64,000 nt of DNA from Denitrobaculum sp965225735 (lineage in GTDB: Bacteria; Pseudomonadota; Alphaproteobacteria; Kiloniellales; Kiloniellaceae): the NCBI GenBank assembly GCA_965225735.1, contig CBDDBN010000027.1, positions 248,001 through 312,000 on the forward strand, written 5' to 3'. Positions within the stretch are counted from its first letter, which is position 1. Each line of letters begins with the position of its first letter. This document shows positions 17,103 through 24,924 of this stretch, piece after piece. Under the pieces are notes generated by a model. It worked only from the letters and a program-made list of their open reading frames with translations. It made no database searches and was not told the DNA's origin. The position numbers and the translations under genes were made by a program.

Positions 17103-17963
17103 CTAGAGCGCGTCGACGGGGAGCTTCAGATAATGAACGCCGTTGTCGTCGGCGGGTGGGAGTTCCCCGGCGCGCATATTGACCTGCACCGATGGCAGAA
17201 TGAGCTGCGGCATAGAGAGTTGTTTGTCACGCGCCGTGCGCATCTCGACGAAGTCGGTCTCACTCACCCCCTCACGTACATGAATGTTCTCCGCCCGCTC
17301 GTCGGCGACGGTCGTCTCCCAGCGATACTCCCGTCCGCCGGGCGCATAGTCGTGGCAAAGGAACAGCCGGGTCTGTGGCGGCAAGTTCAGGATCTTGCCG
17401 ATCGAACGGAAAAGCACGCGCGCATCGCCGCCCGGGAAGTCACAGCGGGCTGTCCCGAAGTCGGGCATGAAGAGCGTGTCGCCGACGAAAGCCGCATCGC
17501 CGATGACGTAGGTCGCGCAGGCCGGTGTATGCCCCGGCGTGTGCATGACGCGGGCCTGCAGATCACCGATGTAGAAGACCTCGCCATCCTCGAAGAGATG
17601 ATCGAACTGCCGGCCGTCAGTCGTGAACTGCTCCTCGGCGTTGAAGACCGATTTGAAGACAGTCTGGACCCCGCGGATTTCCGAACCGATGCCGATCTTG
17701 CCGCCGAGTTTGCGCTTCAAAAACGGCGCGGCAGTCAGATGGTCGGCGTGAACATGGGTTTCCAGAATCCAATCAACGGTGAGTCCCTGTTCCTTCACGT
17801 AAGCGATGATCTCTTCGGCCGAGGTGGTCGCTGTGCGGCCCGACTTGGGGTCGAAGTCCTTCACGGAGTCGACGATGGCGGCACGTCCGCTTTTGGGATC
17901 GCTCACCACATGGGTCGCGGTAAAGGTGGCTTCATCGAAGAAGCTTCTGACCTTCGGTTTCAT
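17103..17963 (-). CDS. MBL-fold persulfide dioxygenase-like hydrolase (Blh/ETHE1 type)
   Basis: The protein has about 286 residues. Metal-binding motifs appear in order: ETHVHADHLTAAPFLK, MHTPGHTPACATYVIGD, FVGDTLFMPDFGTARCDFPG and LFLCHDYAPGGREYRWETT. This pattern (GTARCDFPGG and HDY) is characteristic of the iron-dependent persulfide dioxygenase group, which oxidises glutathione persulfide to sulfite. I chose the ATG at 17963, which has GAGGAA upstream; an ATG at 17981 adds six residues. Its place between a DUF2892 gene and the SQR-like gene supports a role in sulfide removal. Confidence 0.9.
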   Translation of the reverse strand: MKPKVRSFFDEATFTATHVVSDPKSGRAAIVDSVKDFDPKSGRTATTSAEEIIAYVKEQGLTVDWILETHVHADHLTAAPFLKRKLGGKIGIGSEIRGVQTVFKSVFNAEEQFTTDGRQFDHLFEDGEVFYIGDLQARVMHTPGHTPACATYVIGDAAFVGDTLFMPDFGTARCDFPGGDARVLFRSIGKILNLPPQTRLFLCHDYAPGGREYRWETTVADERAENIHVREGVSETDFVEMRTARDKQLSMPQLILPSVQVNMRAGELPPADDNGVHYLKLPVDAL

Positions 17964-17997
17964 AGGCGTTTCCTCTGTCATGATTCAGCTCGCTGTT

Positions 17998-18192
17998 TCA
18001 GCTCCGGGCTTTCTTCAGGGTGCAGATGCCAAGCAGCCGATAGAGAGGGCAGAATTTGATAAAGGCCGTGGCTAAAGGCACGACGCCGATAAAGCCCCAG
18101 ACGTAGGTCGAATCCCACAGTGCGAGGGCGATCAAGGCGACACCGATAATGATACGGAGCGCGCGGTCGAGAGGTCCGATGTTTGCAGACAA
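17998..18192 (-). CDS. DUF2892 (YgaP-type) small membrane protein
   Basis: The 64-residue protein begins MSANIGPLDRALRIIIGVAL, the standard DUF2892 start. Two hydrophobic stretches (IIIGVALIALALW and VWGFIGVVPLATAFIKF) follow, then CPLYRLLGICT with two cysteines. DUF2892 domains are often attached or adjacent to rhodaneses and sulfide-oxidation genes. It is the first gene of the four-gene minus-strand operon and is divergent from the Crp/Fnr regulator. The molecular function is unknown; a membrane role in sulfur transfer is inference. Confidence 0.88.
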   Translation of the reverse strand: MSANIGPLDRALRIIIGVALIALALWDSTYVWGFIGVVPLATAFIKFCPLYRLLGICTLKKARS

Positions 18193-18270
18193 TGCTTTTC
18201 TCCCAAGGTGTTAGGAATAGTTCTGAAGGTCGATTGCGCGCAGACTAGGGCTTGCGCCACCAAGGCGTCT

Positions 18271-18283
18271 GTGACTAAGTCAC
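18271..18283. promoter_or_regulatory. Palindrome between the sulfide operon and the Crp/Fnr gene
   Basis: GTGACTAAGTCAC is a perfect inverted repeat around a central A, in the 132-base divergent intergenic region and about 42 bases before the regulator's ATG. Its half-site TGTGA resembles Crp-family half-sites, although the spacing is shorter than usual. It is a candidate operator for the adjacent regulator. Confidence 0.45.
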
Positions 18284-18324
18284 CCTTTCGTGAGCCCATC
18301 CCTTCCTGCCAAACAGGAACCGCC

Positions 18325-18987
18325 ATGAGCGAAAGCTGGATCGACCGTTTTCCTGAACTCGCCGCCCTGCCGGCACCGGACCGGCAGCAACTCACGACCC
18401 ATGCCAAACGGGTGGAACTGCCTGCGGGCACAACGGTTTTTGCACCCGGCCTAGCGGCTGAGAGCTTTCTTCTGATCCTTGCGGGAACGGTGCGGGTTCA
18501 ACAGGTCTCGCCGGGTGGCCGTGAGATCGTGCTCTATCGCGTGACCGGTGGCGAAACCTGCATCATGACGACCTCCTGCCTGCTGGCGGACGAGAACTAT
18601 TCCGCGGACGGCATCACGGAAACCGACGTGGATGCCGTCGCGATCCCCAAGGCCGCGTTCGAGGAGGCCCTCGCCACCTCGCCCGGATTCCGGCGGTTGG
18701 TCTTCGCCGATTATTCGCGGCGCATCTCCGATCTGATGCATGTGGTCGAAGAAGTGGCGTTCGAACGGTTGGACAAACGCCTGGCGCAGCGGCTGCTAAG
18801 CCGGGCTGGTGGGGCTGCATCCATCGCGGTAACGCATCAGGATCTGGCGACAGAGCTGGGCAGCGCACGCGAGGTCATCGGCCGCCTGCTGAAGGAACTG
18901 GAGCGGCGTGGCTGGGTCGCGCTTTCGCGCGGACGGATCGAACTGCGTCAGCCGGAGCAACTGCGGACGCTTGCCGAAAGCAGCTAA
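18325..18987 (+). CDS. Crp/Fnr-family regulator with a two-cysteine motif
   Basis: The protein has 220 residues. The cyclic-nucleotide-binding-like domain spans about residues 10-130, and a C-terminal winged helix follows (THQDLATELGSAREVIGRLL as recognition helix region). Cys79 and Cys85 lie close together in GGETCIMTTSCLLADE, and the N-terminal iron-sulfur cysteines of classical FNR are absent. A thiol-based persulfide or redox switch is a reasonable inference because it is divergent from a sulfide-oxidation operon. The ATG at 18325 has AGGAAC upstream; the longer frame to 18208 is probably not translated. The following GNAT gene starts directly after its stop. Confidence 0.9.
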   Translation: MSESWIDRFPELAALPAPDRQQLTTHAKRVELPAGTTVFAPGLAAESFLLILAGTVRVQQVSPGGREIVLYRVTGGETCIMTTSCLLADENYSADGITETDVDAVAIPKAAFEEALATSPGFRRLVFADYSRRISDLMHVVEEVAFERLDKRLAQRLLSRAGGAASIAVTHQDLATELGSAREVIGRLLKELERRGWVALSRGRIELRQPEQLRTLAESS

Positions 18988-19503
18988 ATGACCGTTCTAC
19001 GGACGAAACGCCTGATCCTGCGCCCGGTCCAAAGAGACGACATGGCCCTCTTCGAGGCCTTTTACGGCGATCCAGAAGTCATGTCTGTGCGCAAGTACGG
19101 TGTACTGGATGCGGCAACCACGCGGGAGCATGTGGAGGTGATGCTGAACCACTGGGAGGACCGCGGTTTCGGTATGTGGGTGGTTGAAGACGCCACCGAA
19201 AATGCCTTTGCCGGGGAATGCGGTTTGCGCTGGCAGGACGACTCCGGCGAGATCGAATTGAGCTACGGGCTCTTCTCGCGTTTCCGGGGACGCGGCCTGG
19301 CTACCGAAGCGGCACAGGCGGTCGTCGATCACGCCCGAGAGACTCTCCATCTCGAGCGCGTGATCGCCATTACCCGAAGCAGCAACGCTGTTTCACGTCG
19401 AATTCTGGAAAAGCTCGGTATGGAGCTGATCAGCCGCGAGGTCTTCGGACGCTACGATCTGGTGAAGTATCTGCTGTTACCTGGCGATAGCACCAAGTCT
19501 TGA
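18988..19503 (+). CDS. GNAT-family N-acetyltransferase (RimJ/RimL-like)
   Basis: The 171-residue protein is a typical GNAT: LRTKRLILRPVQRDDMALFE at the start, the acetyl-CoA-binding region FSRFRGRGLATEAAQAVVDH, and the late SSNAVSRRILEKLGMELISR. It starts directly after the stop of the Crp/Fnr gene without a gap, so the two are translationally linked. Whether it takes part in the sulfur response is unknown; the acceptor could be a protein N-terminus or a small amine. Confidence 0.9.
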   Translation: MTVLRTKRLILRPVQRDDMALFEAFYGDPEVMSVRKYGVLDAATTREHVEVMLNHWEDRGFGMWVVEDATENAFAGECGLRWQDDSGEIELSYGLFSRFRGRGLATEAAQAVVDHARETLHLERVIAITRSSNAVSRRILEKLGMELISREVFGRYDLVKYLLLPGDSTKS

Positions 19504-19512
19504 GACGGCCGT

Positions 19513-20238
19513 TTACGTCGTGGCTGGTTCCGGCGCCGGGCGCGCCAGCAAATCCTGGTCCAGGATCATGATCTTTTGCCAGATCTTGCCCGTCAGATTG
19601 GTGGAGAGCGTCTCCAGTTCGTTCACCGTGTCGATAACGACCTCGTCCTGAATCGTCTGCGGATAGAGGGCCGCAAGCTTACCGGCCAAGGACAGCATCT
19701 CCGAGCAATAGTTCAGATAACGCTGGATCTCGATCTGTCCCATGGTGCGCTTCGGCGAGCTGGCGGTCGGTGCAATGGTATCCAGCAGCAGACTGGGATC
19801 CTTGGTTAGCTGATGCATGTCGATCACGTGGATCATGGAGCGAAGCGAATGCAGAGACGTCATGGCCTGCTTGCGCTTCCAGCGGCCTTCGAAGCGGATC
19901 AGAAAGGCGATGCCGAGCGCGACCAGAATGGCGATGTTGGCTGCCGGCTCGACGATCTGCACTAAGGTGCCCGCCTCGTTCAGGGGCGCGTTGAACTGCA
20001 GCTCCTTGAAGACGAAAGCAAAGAGCACCAGGCCCGCCACGAAGATGCCCGTCGTAGCGACCCGCAGACGCCAGTTGGGCCGCCCCAAAGCCACGGCGTC
20101 CAGGTGAATCTCGCGCGCCACCTTGGTGAAATCCAGGGCCACGCGAGTCAATCCCGCCTCCGGAAAGCGTTCGGCAATCCGCTGCGCCAGGGTGTCGACC
20201 GTGGCAATGATCTTATCGGCATTCAGTGTCATCTGCAT
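19513..20238 (-). CDS. Hypothetical protein with two membrane helices
   Basis: The 241-residue protein is not one I recognise. Residues 1-55 are soluble and helical. Two hydrophobic stretches follow (VATTGIFVAGLVLFAFVF and IAILVALGIAFLIRFE), then a soluble helical C-terminal domain (TMGQIEIQRYLNYCSEMLSL and TVNELETLSTNLTGKIWQKI). It has no signal peptide or catalytic motif. The layout suggests a membrane-anchored scaffold or sensor. A 6-5-6 inverted repeat lies 18 bases before its start codon. It is convergent with the GNAT gene. Confidence 0.75.
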   Translation of the reverse strand: MQMTLNADKIIATVDTLAQRIAERFPEAGLTRVALDFTKVAREIHLDAVALGRPNWRLRVATTGIFVAGLVLFAFVFKELQFNAPLNEAGTLVQIVEPAANIAILVALGIAFLIRFEGRWKRKQAMTSLHSLRSMIHVIDMHQLTKDPSLLLDTIAPTASSPKRTMGQIEIQRYLNYCSEMLSLAGKLAALYPQTIQDEVVIDTVNELETLSTNLTGKIWQKIMILDQDLLARPAPEPATT

Positions 20239-20255
20239 GGAAGAAACCCGAGCTA

Positions 20256-20272
20256 CTTCAAAGCACTTGAAG
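20256..20272. promoter_or_regulatory. Inverted repeat upstream of the two-helix membrane protein
   Basis: CTTCAA and TTGAAG are perfect arms around AGCAC. The repeat lies directly before the minus-strand start at 20238 and could be an operator or a 5'-UTR hairpin. Confidence 0.25.
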
Positions 20273-20460
20273 CGAGTCTAGCGCTAATTTCTTAATAAGC
20301 ACAAACAGTGAAGTGAGCTGGATTTTTCCAGATCCGCTCATGGCGCAGCTGGGAAAGCCCAGGTCACTTGGATTCATCGCAGAATGACGAAAGCGGCCTG
20401 TGATGCGAGGACTGCGGCGCCGATAGCCAGCGTTTTCGCGGAGAGCATCAGGAGTTGGGC

Positions 20461-21384
20461 TTACAAGAGCCCAACTTCACCAGGGTCTGCGCCCTTGAGG
20501 AATGCCGCAGTGATCTTCCACAGATCGAAGCGTCCGCTTTCAAGATGCATCAGGTGCGTGGCTTTGGGAATGACGACATCATGTTTCACATTGCTCGAAA
20601 TGCCATCGAGCAGAAGCTTCGCATCCTTGTCGGTGCAGAGACTATCCCACGCCCCGCGAACCAGCAGAGTCGGTACTGCAATTCTTATGGGATCGTACGC
20701 CAGTTCCCCCTGCCAGGCCGCCACAATATCAGCGGCCGGTCCGCCGGGCACCTCCACGGCAGGAGGATCGTAGGTCATGGCGTTCGGATCGCTGGCGAGA
20801 TAGGCCGCCCCCCACTGCGTCAGAACCGGCTCGGCCAGCACCTGCGCCTCTCCGTCTGGCACGTCCTTTAAGAAGCGCTGCAGCTGCGCGGCAACCGTGA
20901 TCCGACGCAGCGGCGGCAGCGTGTCGGGCTCGCAGCGCCTGGGTCCCTGTCGCTGCGCAATGGGACCGAAGAAAACCAACTTCTCAACGTCATGCTTCTG
21001 CGCCGCGAGGTAACAACCGGCGGCAATGGAACCCCAAGAGTGCGCGATGATGCTGACACGGGCGTCGGGACGCACCTCGGCAATGTGATTGACCACCCGG
21101 GCAATCTGTCCGCAGGCTTCGCGCGCCCGGCTTTGAGGGAGAGCCGCCGTGGCCGCAAGGCGTTGCGACCCGCCGAAACCGGCGAAGTCGAAGCTCCAGA
21201 CATCAAAGCCATCGGCCTGCAGCGCATCTTCCCAAGACAAAGCTTCGCCGAAGCGATAACCCACGGAAAGCGCCGCGGGAAAGGTGGCGCCATGAACATA
21301 GAGAACGGGTGGTCCATTTCCCTCGAGACGACGCACGTGAAGCGCCGGCTCTCCGGCAAGAGAAAACATCTTAGGTTCAGACAT
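20461..21384 (-). CDS. Alpha/beta-fold hydrolase
   Basis: The protein has 307 residues. PVLYVHGATFPAALSVGYRF holds the oxyanion-hole strand and DFAGFGGSQRL follows. SIIAHSWGSIAAGCYLA contains the nucleophile elbow (Ser in AHSWGS), and the late KATHLMHLESGRFDLW supplies the catalytic His. An Asp near LLVRGAWDSLCTDKDAK completes the likely triad. The ATG at 21384 has GGAGG seven bases upstream, which settles the start against a longer frame. The substrate is unknown; esters or lactones are common. Confidence 0.9.
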   Translation of the reverse strand: MSEPKMFSLAGEPALHVRRLEGNGPPVLYVHGATFPAALSVGYRFGEALSWEDALQADGFDVWSFDFAGFGGSQRLAATAALPQSRAREACGQIARVVNHIAEVRPDARVSIIAHSWGSIAAGCYLAAQKHDVEKLVFFGPIAQRQGPRRCEPDTLPPLRRITVAAQLQRFLKDVPDGEAQVLAEPVLTQWGAAYLASDPNAMTYDPPAVEVPGGPAADIVAAWQGELAYDPIRIAVPTLLVRGAWDSLCTDKDAKLLLDGISSNVKHDVVIPKATHLMHLESGRFDLWKITAAFLKGADPGEVGLL

Positions 21385-21494
21385 CGAACCTCCAACCACA
21401 ATCGATCTGGAGGTCATAAAGCTAGCGGAACGCGCGCGGAGTTTGTTTCGTTGACCGCCGAAATATCGACAGTTCGCAGCTCGTTGCAAAAACG

Positions 21495-21674
21495 TTAGTC
21501 GACAGGGCCTTCTTCCTGGGACCTCTGTCCAAATTCCTGCGCAAGCATCAGGAGATAACCGTCCGGATCCTGAACGAAGATCTCCCGCTGTCCGGATTCA
21601 ATCTGACCGGTCTGCCGCCAAACCTCGCGCGGGCCGGCGTAAAGCGGCCAGGACGCCACTTCAAGCGTCGCCAT
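21495..21674 (-). pseudogene. C-terminal remnant of a VOC/glyoxalase-fold protein
   Basis: The 59-codon open frame ends with SGQREIFVQDPDGYLLMLAQ and EFGQRSQEEGPVD. It contains WPLYAGPREVWRQ, which closely resembles the last third of glyoxalase/bleomycin-resistance (VOC) proteins of about 120-130 residues. Upstream the same frame stays open but loses all similarity and runs into the end of the AraC gene, so the N-terminal two thirds are gone. It could still be expressed from the ATG at 21674, but a functional VOC fold is not possible from this piece alone. Confidence 0.65.
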
Positions 21675-21768
21675 CTGCCTTTCGGCGGTTGTCCCGGATC
21701 TATCGACATGGCTTTCCTTCGGCCCACAGTCTTGGAACTCTGGACTATGCGCCCGTGAAAGACTAGCC

Positions 21769-22608
21769 TCAAGCGCCCGCGGCGAAGGCCCGCGCGTATT
21801 GTCCGGGGGTTACGCCGAAGGCCTTGCGGAAATGGCGATTGAGGGCGCTTTGATCGTAGAAGCCAACGGAAATTGCCACCTCTGCCGGGCGTTGCCCTTG
21901 CGCCAGAAGCTGGCGGGCCTCCCGCAGGCGGAGTTGGTTGAGATAGGCGTGCGGAGAGAGGCCGGTTTCACGGTTGAAACAGCGAATCACATGATAGCCC
22001 GTCATACCGGCCAGTTCGGCAAGCTGCGGGAGCGTTACGTCGTCGCTGTAGTGGGCTGACAGATATTCGACCAGCCGGGCGACGATCTGACGTTCGTTGC
22101 CGGGTGCCTGGGCCTGGTAGTGCGGGGTGCCATGGCGCGCAAAGAGATCGGCCAAACCTTCCAGCAGAGCGCTGGACTTGGCTAGCGTACCGCCCTCCTC
22201 CTCGAAGGCGCGGTGCAGCGCGACGAAGCGGCGCGCGAGGGCGCGATCCCTGAGTTTGTTGTCCTGGAAGTAGGGCAAGGCTCCGGCCCGCATCCCCAGC
22301 GCCTCGCTCGCGTCGGTCAGTGCGGATAGGGGAAGGTAGATCGCTCGGTAACGCCAGCAGTCGTGGTCGCCAACCGCGCCGGAGTGCGGTTCGTCCGGGT
22401 TAAAGACCAAGAGCGTCTCCGGCTCCGCATGATCCTCCACGCCCTGACTGCGGAACTTCGAGCCGCCAGCCTCGGTGACCGCGATGACCAGTTCGTCGTG
22501 CACATGGGGCGCGAACTCAAGCGTGGTGAAGTCAGCACGCATCATCAGAGCGCCCGGGGCCGCCCGGTCGCTCCAAAGTATGCTGCGATTGGCCGTCGCC
22601 TTCGACAT
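21769..22608 (-). CDS. AraC-family transcriptional regulator
   Basis: The protein has 279 residues. The N-terminal cupin-like effector domain has FAPHVHDELVIAVTEAGGSK and TLLVFNPDEPHSG. The C-terminal AraC DNA-binding domain has two helix-turn-helix units, the first around TLPQLAELAGMTGYHVIRCF and the second ending in YDQSALNRHFRKAFGVTPGQ. This architecture is typical of regulators of nearby transport or catabolic genes, but no obvious target lies beside it; the neighbours are a VOC remnant and an SDR gene. A degraded partner locus is possible. Confidence 0.93.
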   Translation of the reverse strand: MSKATANRSILWSDRAAPGALMMRADFTTLEFAPHVHDELVIAVTEAGGSKFRSQGVEDHAEPETLLVFNPDEPHSGAVGDHDCWRYRAIYLPLSALTDASEALGMRAGALPYFQDNKLRDRALARRFVALHRAFEEEGGTLAKSSALLEGLADLFARHGTPHYQAQAPGNERQIVARLVEYLSAHYSDDVTLPQLAELAGMTGYHVIRCFNRETGLSPHAYLNQLRLREARQLLAQGQRPAEVAISVGFYDQSALNRHFRKAFGVTPGQYARAFAAGA

Positions 22609-22660
22609 GACCGCGATTTAGTCCTCTTCTAGTCCTTGCGCAAACCTAACAACTCAGGCC

Positions 22661-23446
22661 TCACTGCGCCAGAAAGCCGCCATCGGCAGCGAGAACATGT
22701 CCCGCCACGAAGGCGGAACGGCTGGATGACAGCCAGAGGATCGCCTCGGCGACCTCCTCCGGCCGCCCGAGGCGGCGTAGAGGCAGACCGGCAGCGACTG
22801 TCTCCATATCGGCTACCTTGGACGCCAGCAGCATCGGCGTTTCCACCCGCCCTGGGGCCACAGCGTTGATGCGCAGGCCCTGCGGGCCGTATTCCATGGC
22901 GGCCGATTTCGTCAGGGAGATCATCGCCGCCTTAGAGGCCGAATAAACCGCGAAACCGGGATTGGGATTGCGGATACCACTGACCGAGGCGGTATTGACG
23001 ATCACACCCTTTTCCCTCCCAGGCACAGCCTCCTGCGCCAGCATCGCCTCGATCTGCGTACACATCGCGAGGTGGACAGCACGGACGTTCACGGCAAAGA
23101 CCCGATCGAAAACCGCCTGCGACTGTTCATGCAGCGGGCCGCGCTTTTCCTGGTGTCCCGCGTTATTCACGGCGATATCCAGCCGGCCGAGCCGGGCTAC
23201 CGCCGCACGCGTGACATCGACGACTTGATCCGAATCCGCCAGATCGCAGGACATGAAGATGATTTCGCCCGCGGTGCTGGAACCCGCGCGCACCAGTTCC
23301 TCTCCGGCCTCCAGATTACGCCCGGTGATCACCACCCGCGCGCCGGCGCTGGCAAAGGCCAAAGCGGTGGCCTTTCCAATCCCGGAGGTGCCGCCTGATA
23401 ACAGAACACAGCTTCCGGCAAACTCGCTCTGCCCCGACGCGTTCAT
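22661..23446 (-). CDS. SDR-family NAD(P)-dependent oxidoreductase
   Basis: The 261-residue classical short-chain dehydrogenase has the cofactor motif LLSGGTSGIGKATALAF, the NNAG motif (IAVNNAGHQEK), the catalytic Ser in NTASVSGIRN and the YxxxK pair in YSASKAAMISL. It begins inside the stop codon of the AlaX gene (four-base ATGA overlap), so the two are translationally coupled. The substrate cannot be named from sequence. Confidence 0.92.
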   Translation of the reverse strand: MNASGQSEFAGSCVLLSGGTSGIGKATALAFASAGARVVITGRNLEAGEELVRAGSSTAGEIIFMSCDLADSDQVVDVTRAAVARLGRLDIAVNNAGHQEKRGPLHEQSQAVFDRVFAVNVRAVHLAMCTQIEAMLAQEAVPGREKGVIVNTASVSGIRNPNPGFAVYSASKAAMISLTKSAAMEYGPQGLRINAVAPGRVETPMLLASKVADMETVAAGLPLRRLGRPEEVAEAILWLSSSRSAFVAGHVLAADGGFLAQ

Positions 23447-24168
23447 AGGTTCAGTTCAACCAGGCCGATCCGGACCCGACGGTTGTGGCGCCCTTTGTTC
23501 TCGACCTTCAGGATCTTGAGTTCACCCGCCTCTCCCGTCGCGTTCAGGTGCGTGCCGCCGCAAGCCTGACGGTCGAGACCTTCGATCTCGACGATGCGCA
23601 CCCGGCCGTCCGGTTGCGCAGGCGGGGTTACGGCCTTGCTGCGCAAGGTGCCGGCTTCCCGTGCGGCCTCGGGCAAGGGCACCAGTTCAGTCCGGACGGT
23701 CAGGTTCTGGCGTACGATGTCATTGATTTCAGGTTCGAGCGCGCGGAGCCGGTCATTGTCTGCGTCGGGCAGGTCCAGATCGATCCGCGCCGTGCCGTTG
23801 TCGGAGATCTGCGCGCCGGTCACCAGCGCCCCTTCGAAATCCCGGAAGGCCAGCGCATTGACGATGTGCAGGGCAGTGTGCAGACGACGCATCTGGTTAC
23901 GGAAAGCCGGATCGACCTTGGCCAGCGCCTTGCCTTTCGCTTCGACGGGATCCGCCAACAGATACCAGTGACGGCCATCACGCTGTTCCAGGCCTGTAAT
24001 CTCGCTCTCGCCATGGGACCAGACGAGGCGGCCACGGTCCGCCGGCTGCCCACCGCCACCGGGATAGAAGCTGGAGCGCGACAGCATGACCCGCCCGGGC
24101 TCCGCCCGTTCGATCTCACACTCCACTTCGTAGAGTTCGGGATATTGGTGACAGAGATACAAAGACAT
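23443..24168 (-). CDS. Alanyl-tRNA editing protein (AlaX type)
   Basis: The 241-residue free-standing editing domain is homologous to the C-terminal part of alanyl-tRNA synthetase and removes Ser or Gly from mischarged tRNA-Ala. Evidence: SFYPGGGGQPADRG in the N-terminal barrel, the zinc-site LHTALHIVNAL (His-x3-His) and the second zinc pair in RQACGGTHLNATGE. The ATG at 24168 gives the normal MSLYLCHQYPELYEVE start; the frame opens four codons earlier. It is coupled to the SDR gene by a four-base overlap. Confidence 0.92.
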   Translation of the reverse strand: MSLYLCHQYPELYEVECEIERAEPGRVMLSRSSFYPGGGGQPADRGRLVWSHGESEITGLEQRDGRHWYLLADPVEAKGKALAKVDPAFRNQMRRLHTALHIVNALAFRDFEGALVTGAQISDNGTARIDLDLPDADNDRLRALEPEINDIVRQNLTVRTELVPLPEAAREAGTLRSKAVTPPAQPDGRVRIVEIEGLDRQACGGTHLNATGEAGELKILKVENKGRHNRRVRIGLVELNL

Positions 24169-24337
24169 CGATCCAACCAAAAATGACGCATGACCAGCGG
24201 ATCAGAGCAACTTGGCCATAAACTGTCTTGGTAAAAATTGACCTCTCCACGACTCGGTCTAAGCCGGGAACACAGAGCGCGATTTGACAGACCGCGGAAG
24301 CTGCGCGAATACTCGGCGGTCGATGGCCACAGAAACC

Positions 24338-24364
24338 GGAACACAACCGGCGCGCCATGGTCGT
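24338..24364 (+). promoter_or_regulatory. Candidate ECF-type promoter before the sigma-factor gene
   Basis: GGAAC at 24338-24342 is followed 17 bases later by GTCGT. GGAAC is the common -35 element of ECF sigma factors, and autoregulation is usual in the class. The match is short and could be chance. Confidence 0.3.
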
Positions 24365-24405
24365 GGAGGAAACACGGGGAAACCCGGCACAGGGCGGCTG
24401 AGAGT

Positions 24406-24924
24406 TTGGATCAACGGGAACGTCTAGAGACCTATCGGGAAAGGCTTTACGGCTATGCCATCAGTCTCACCCAGGACCCGGATCTGTCGAGGGATCTCGT
24501 CCAGGAATCCGCGCTGAAGGCGCTCAGTGCAAAGCGGGTTCCCGTCGACGAGCCGGCCTTTCGGGCCTGGCTGTTCCGTATCCTGCGGAACGCCTTTCTC
24601 GATCATCTCCGTGCCGCCAATCGACTGGCTGATTTCGTTGAGGAAGATTTCGAGGAGAGCCCGGACTCTGTCTGGTCCAGTGAAGAACGCATGGTGGATG
24701 CCGTGACCGTCCGACTTGCCATGGCCGCAATGCCTGCGGGCCAGCGCGATATTCTGGCGCTGATCGACGTGGCAGGTTTGCGCTATGCCGAAGCGGCAGA
24801 GCTATTGGAAATCCCGGTGGGCACGGTGATGAGCCGGATCAGCCGCGCGCGCCAGGCCCTGCTCGCCCGCATCGCCGACGCCAACGTCACGCCCTTGCGC
24901 GCGGCACGCGGAGGCCGGGTGTGA
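24406..24924 (+). CDS. ECF RNA polymerase sigma factor
   Basis: The protein has about 172 residues from a TTG at 24406. Region 2 reads YGYAISLTQDPDLSRDLVQE and FRAWLFRILRNAFLDHLRA. Region 4 reads MPAGQRDILALIDVAGLRYA and IPVGTVMSRISRARQAL. Only TTG codons are available in the upstream frame, which stays open to 24238, so the start is uncertain; the conserved part begins just after 24406. The stop overlaps the anti-sigma start by one base. The sulfite dehydrogenase genes just downstream are candidate targets. Confidence 0.88.
   Translation: MDQRERLETYRERLYGYAISLTQDPDLSRDLVQESALKALSAKRVPVDEPAFRAWLFRILRNAFLDHLRAANRLADFVEEDFEESPDSVWSSEERMVDAVTVRLAMAAMPAGQRDILALIDVAGLRYAEAAELLEIPVGTVMSRISRARQALLARIADANVTPLRAARGGRV

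Noticed and set aside
17133..18059. 308-codon plus-strand open frame
   Set aside because: It is antisense to the MBL hydrolase, which has all metal motifs; the other strand has none.
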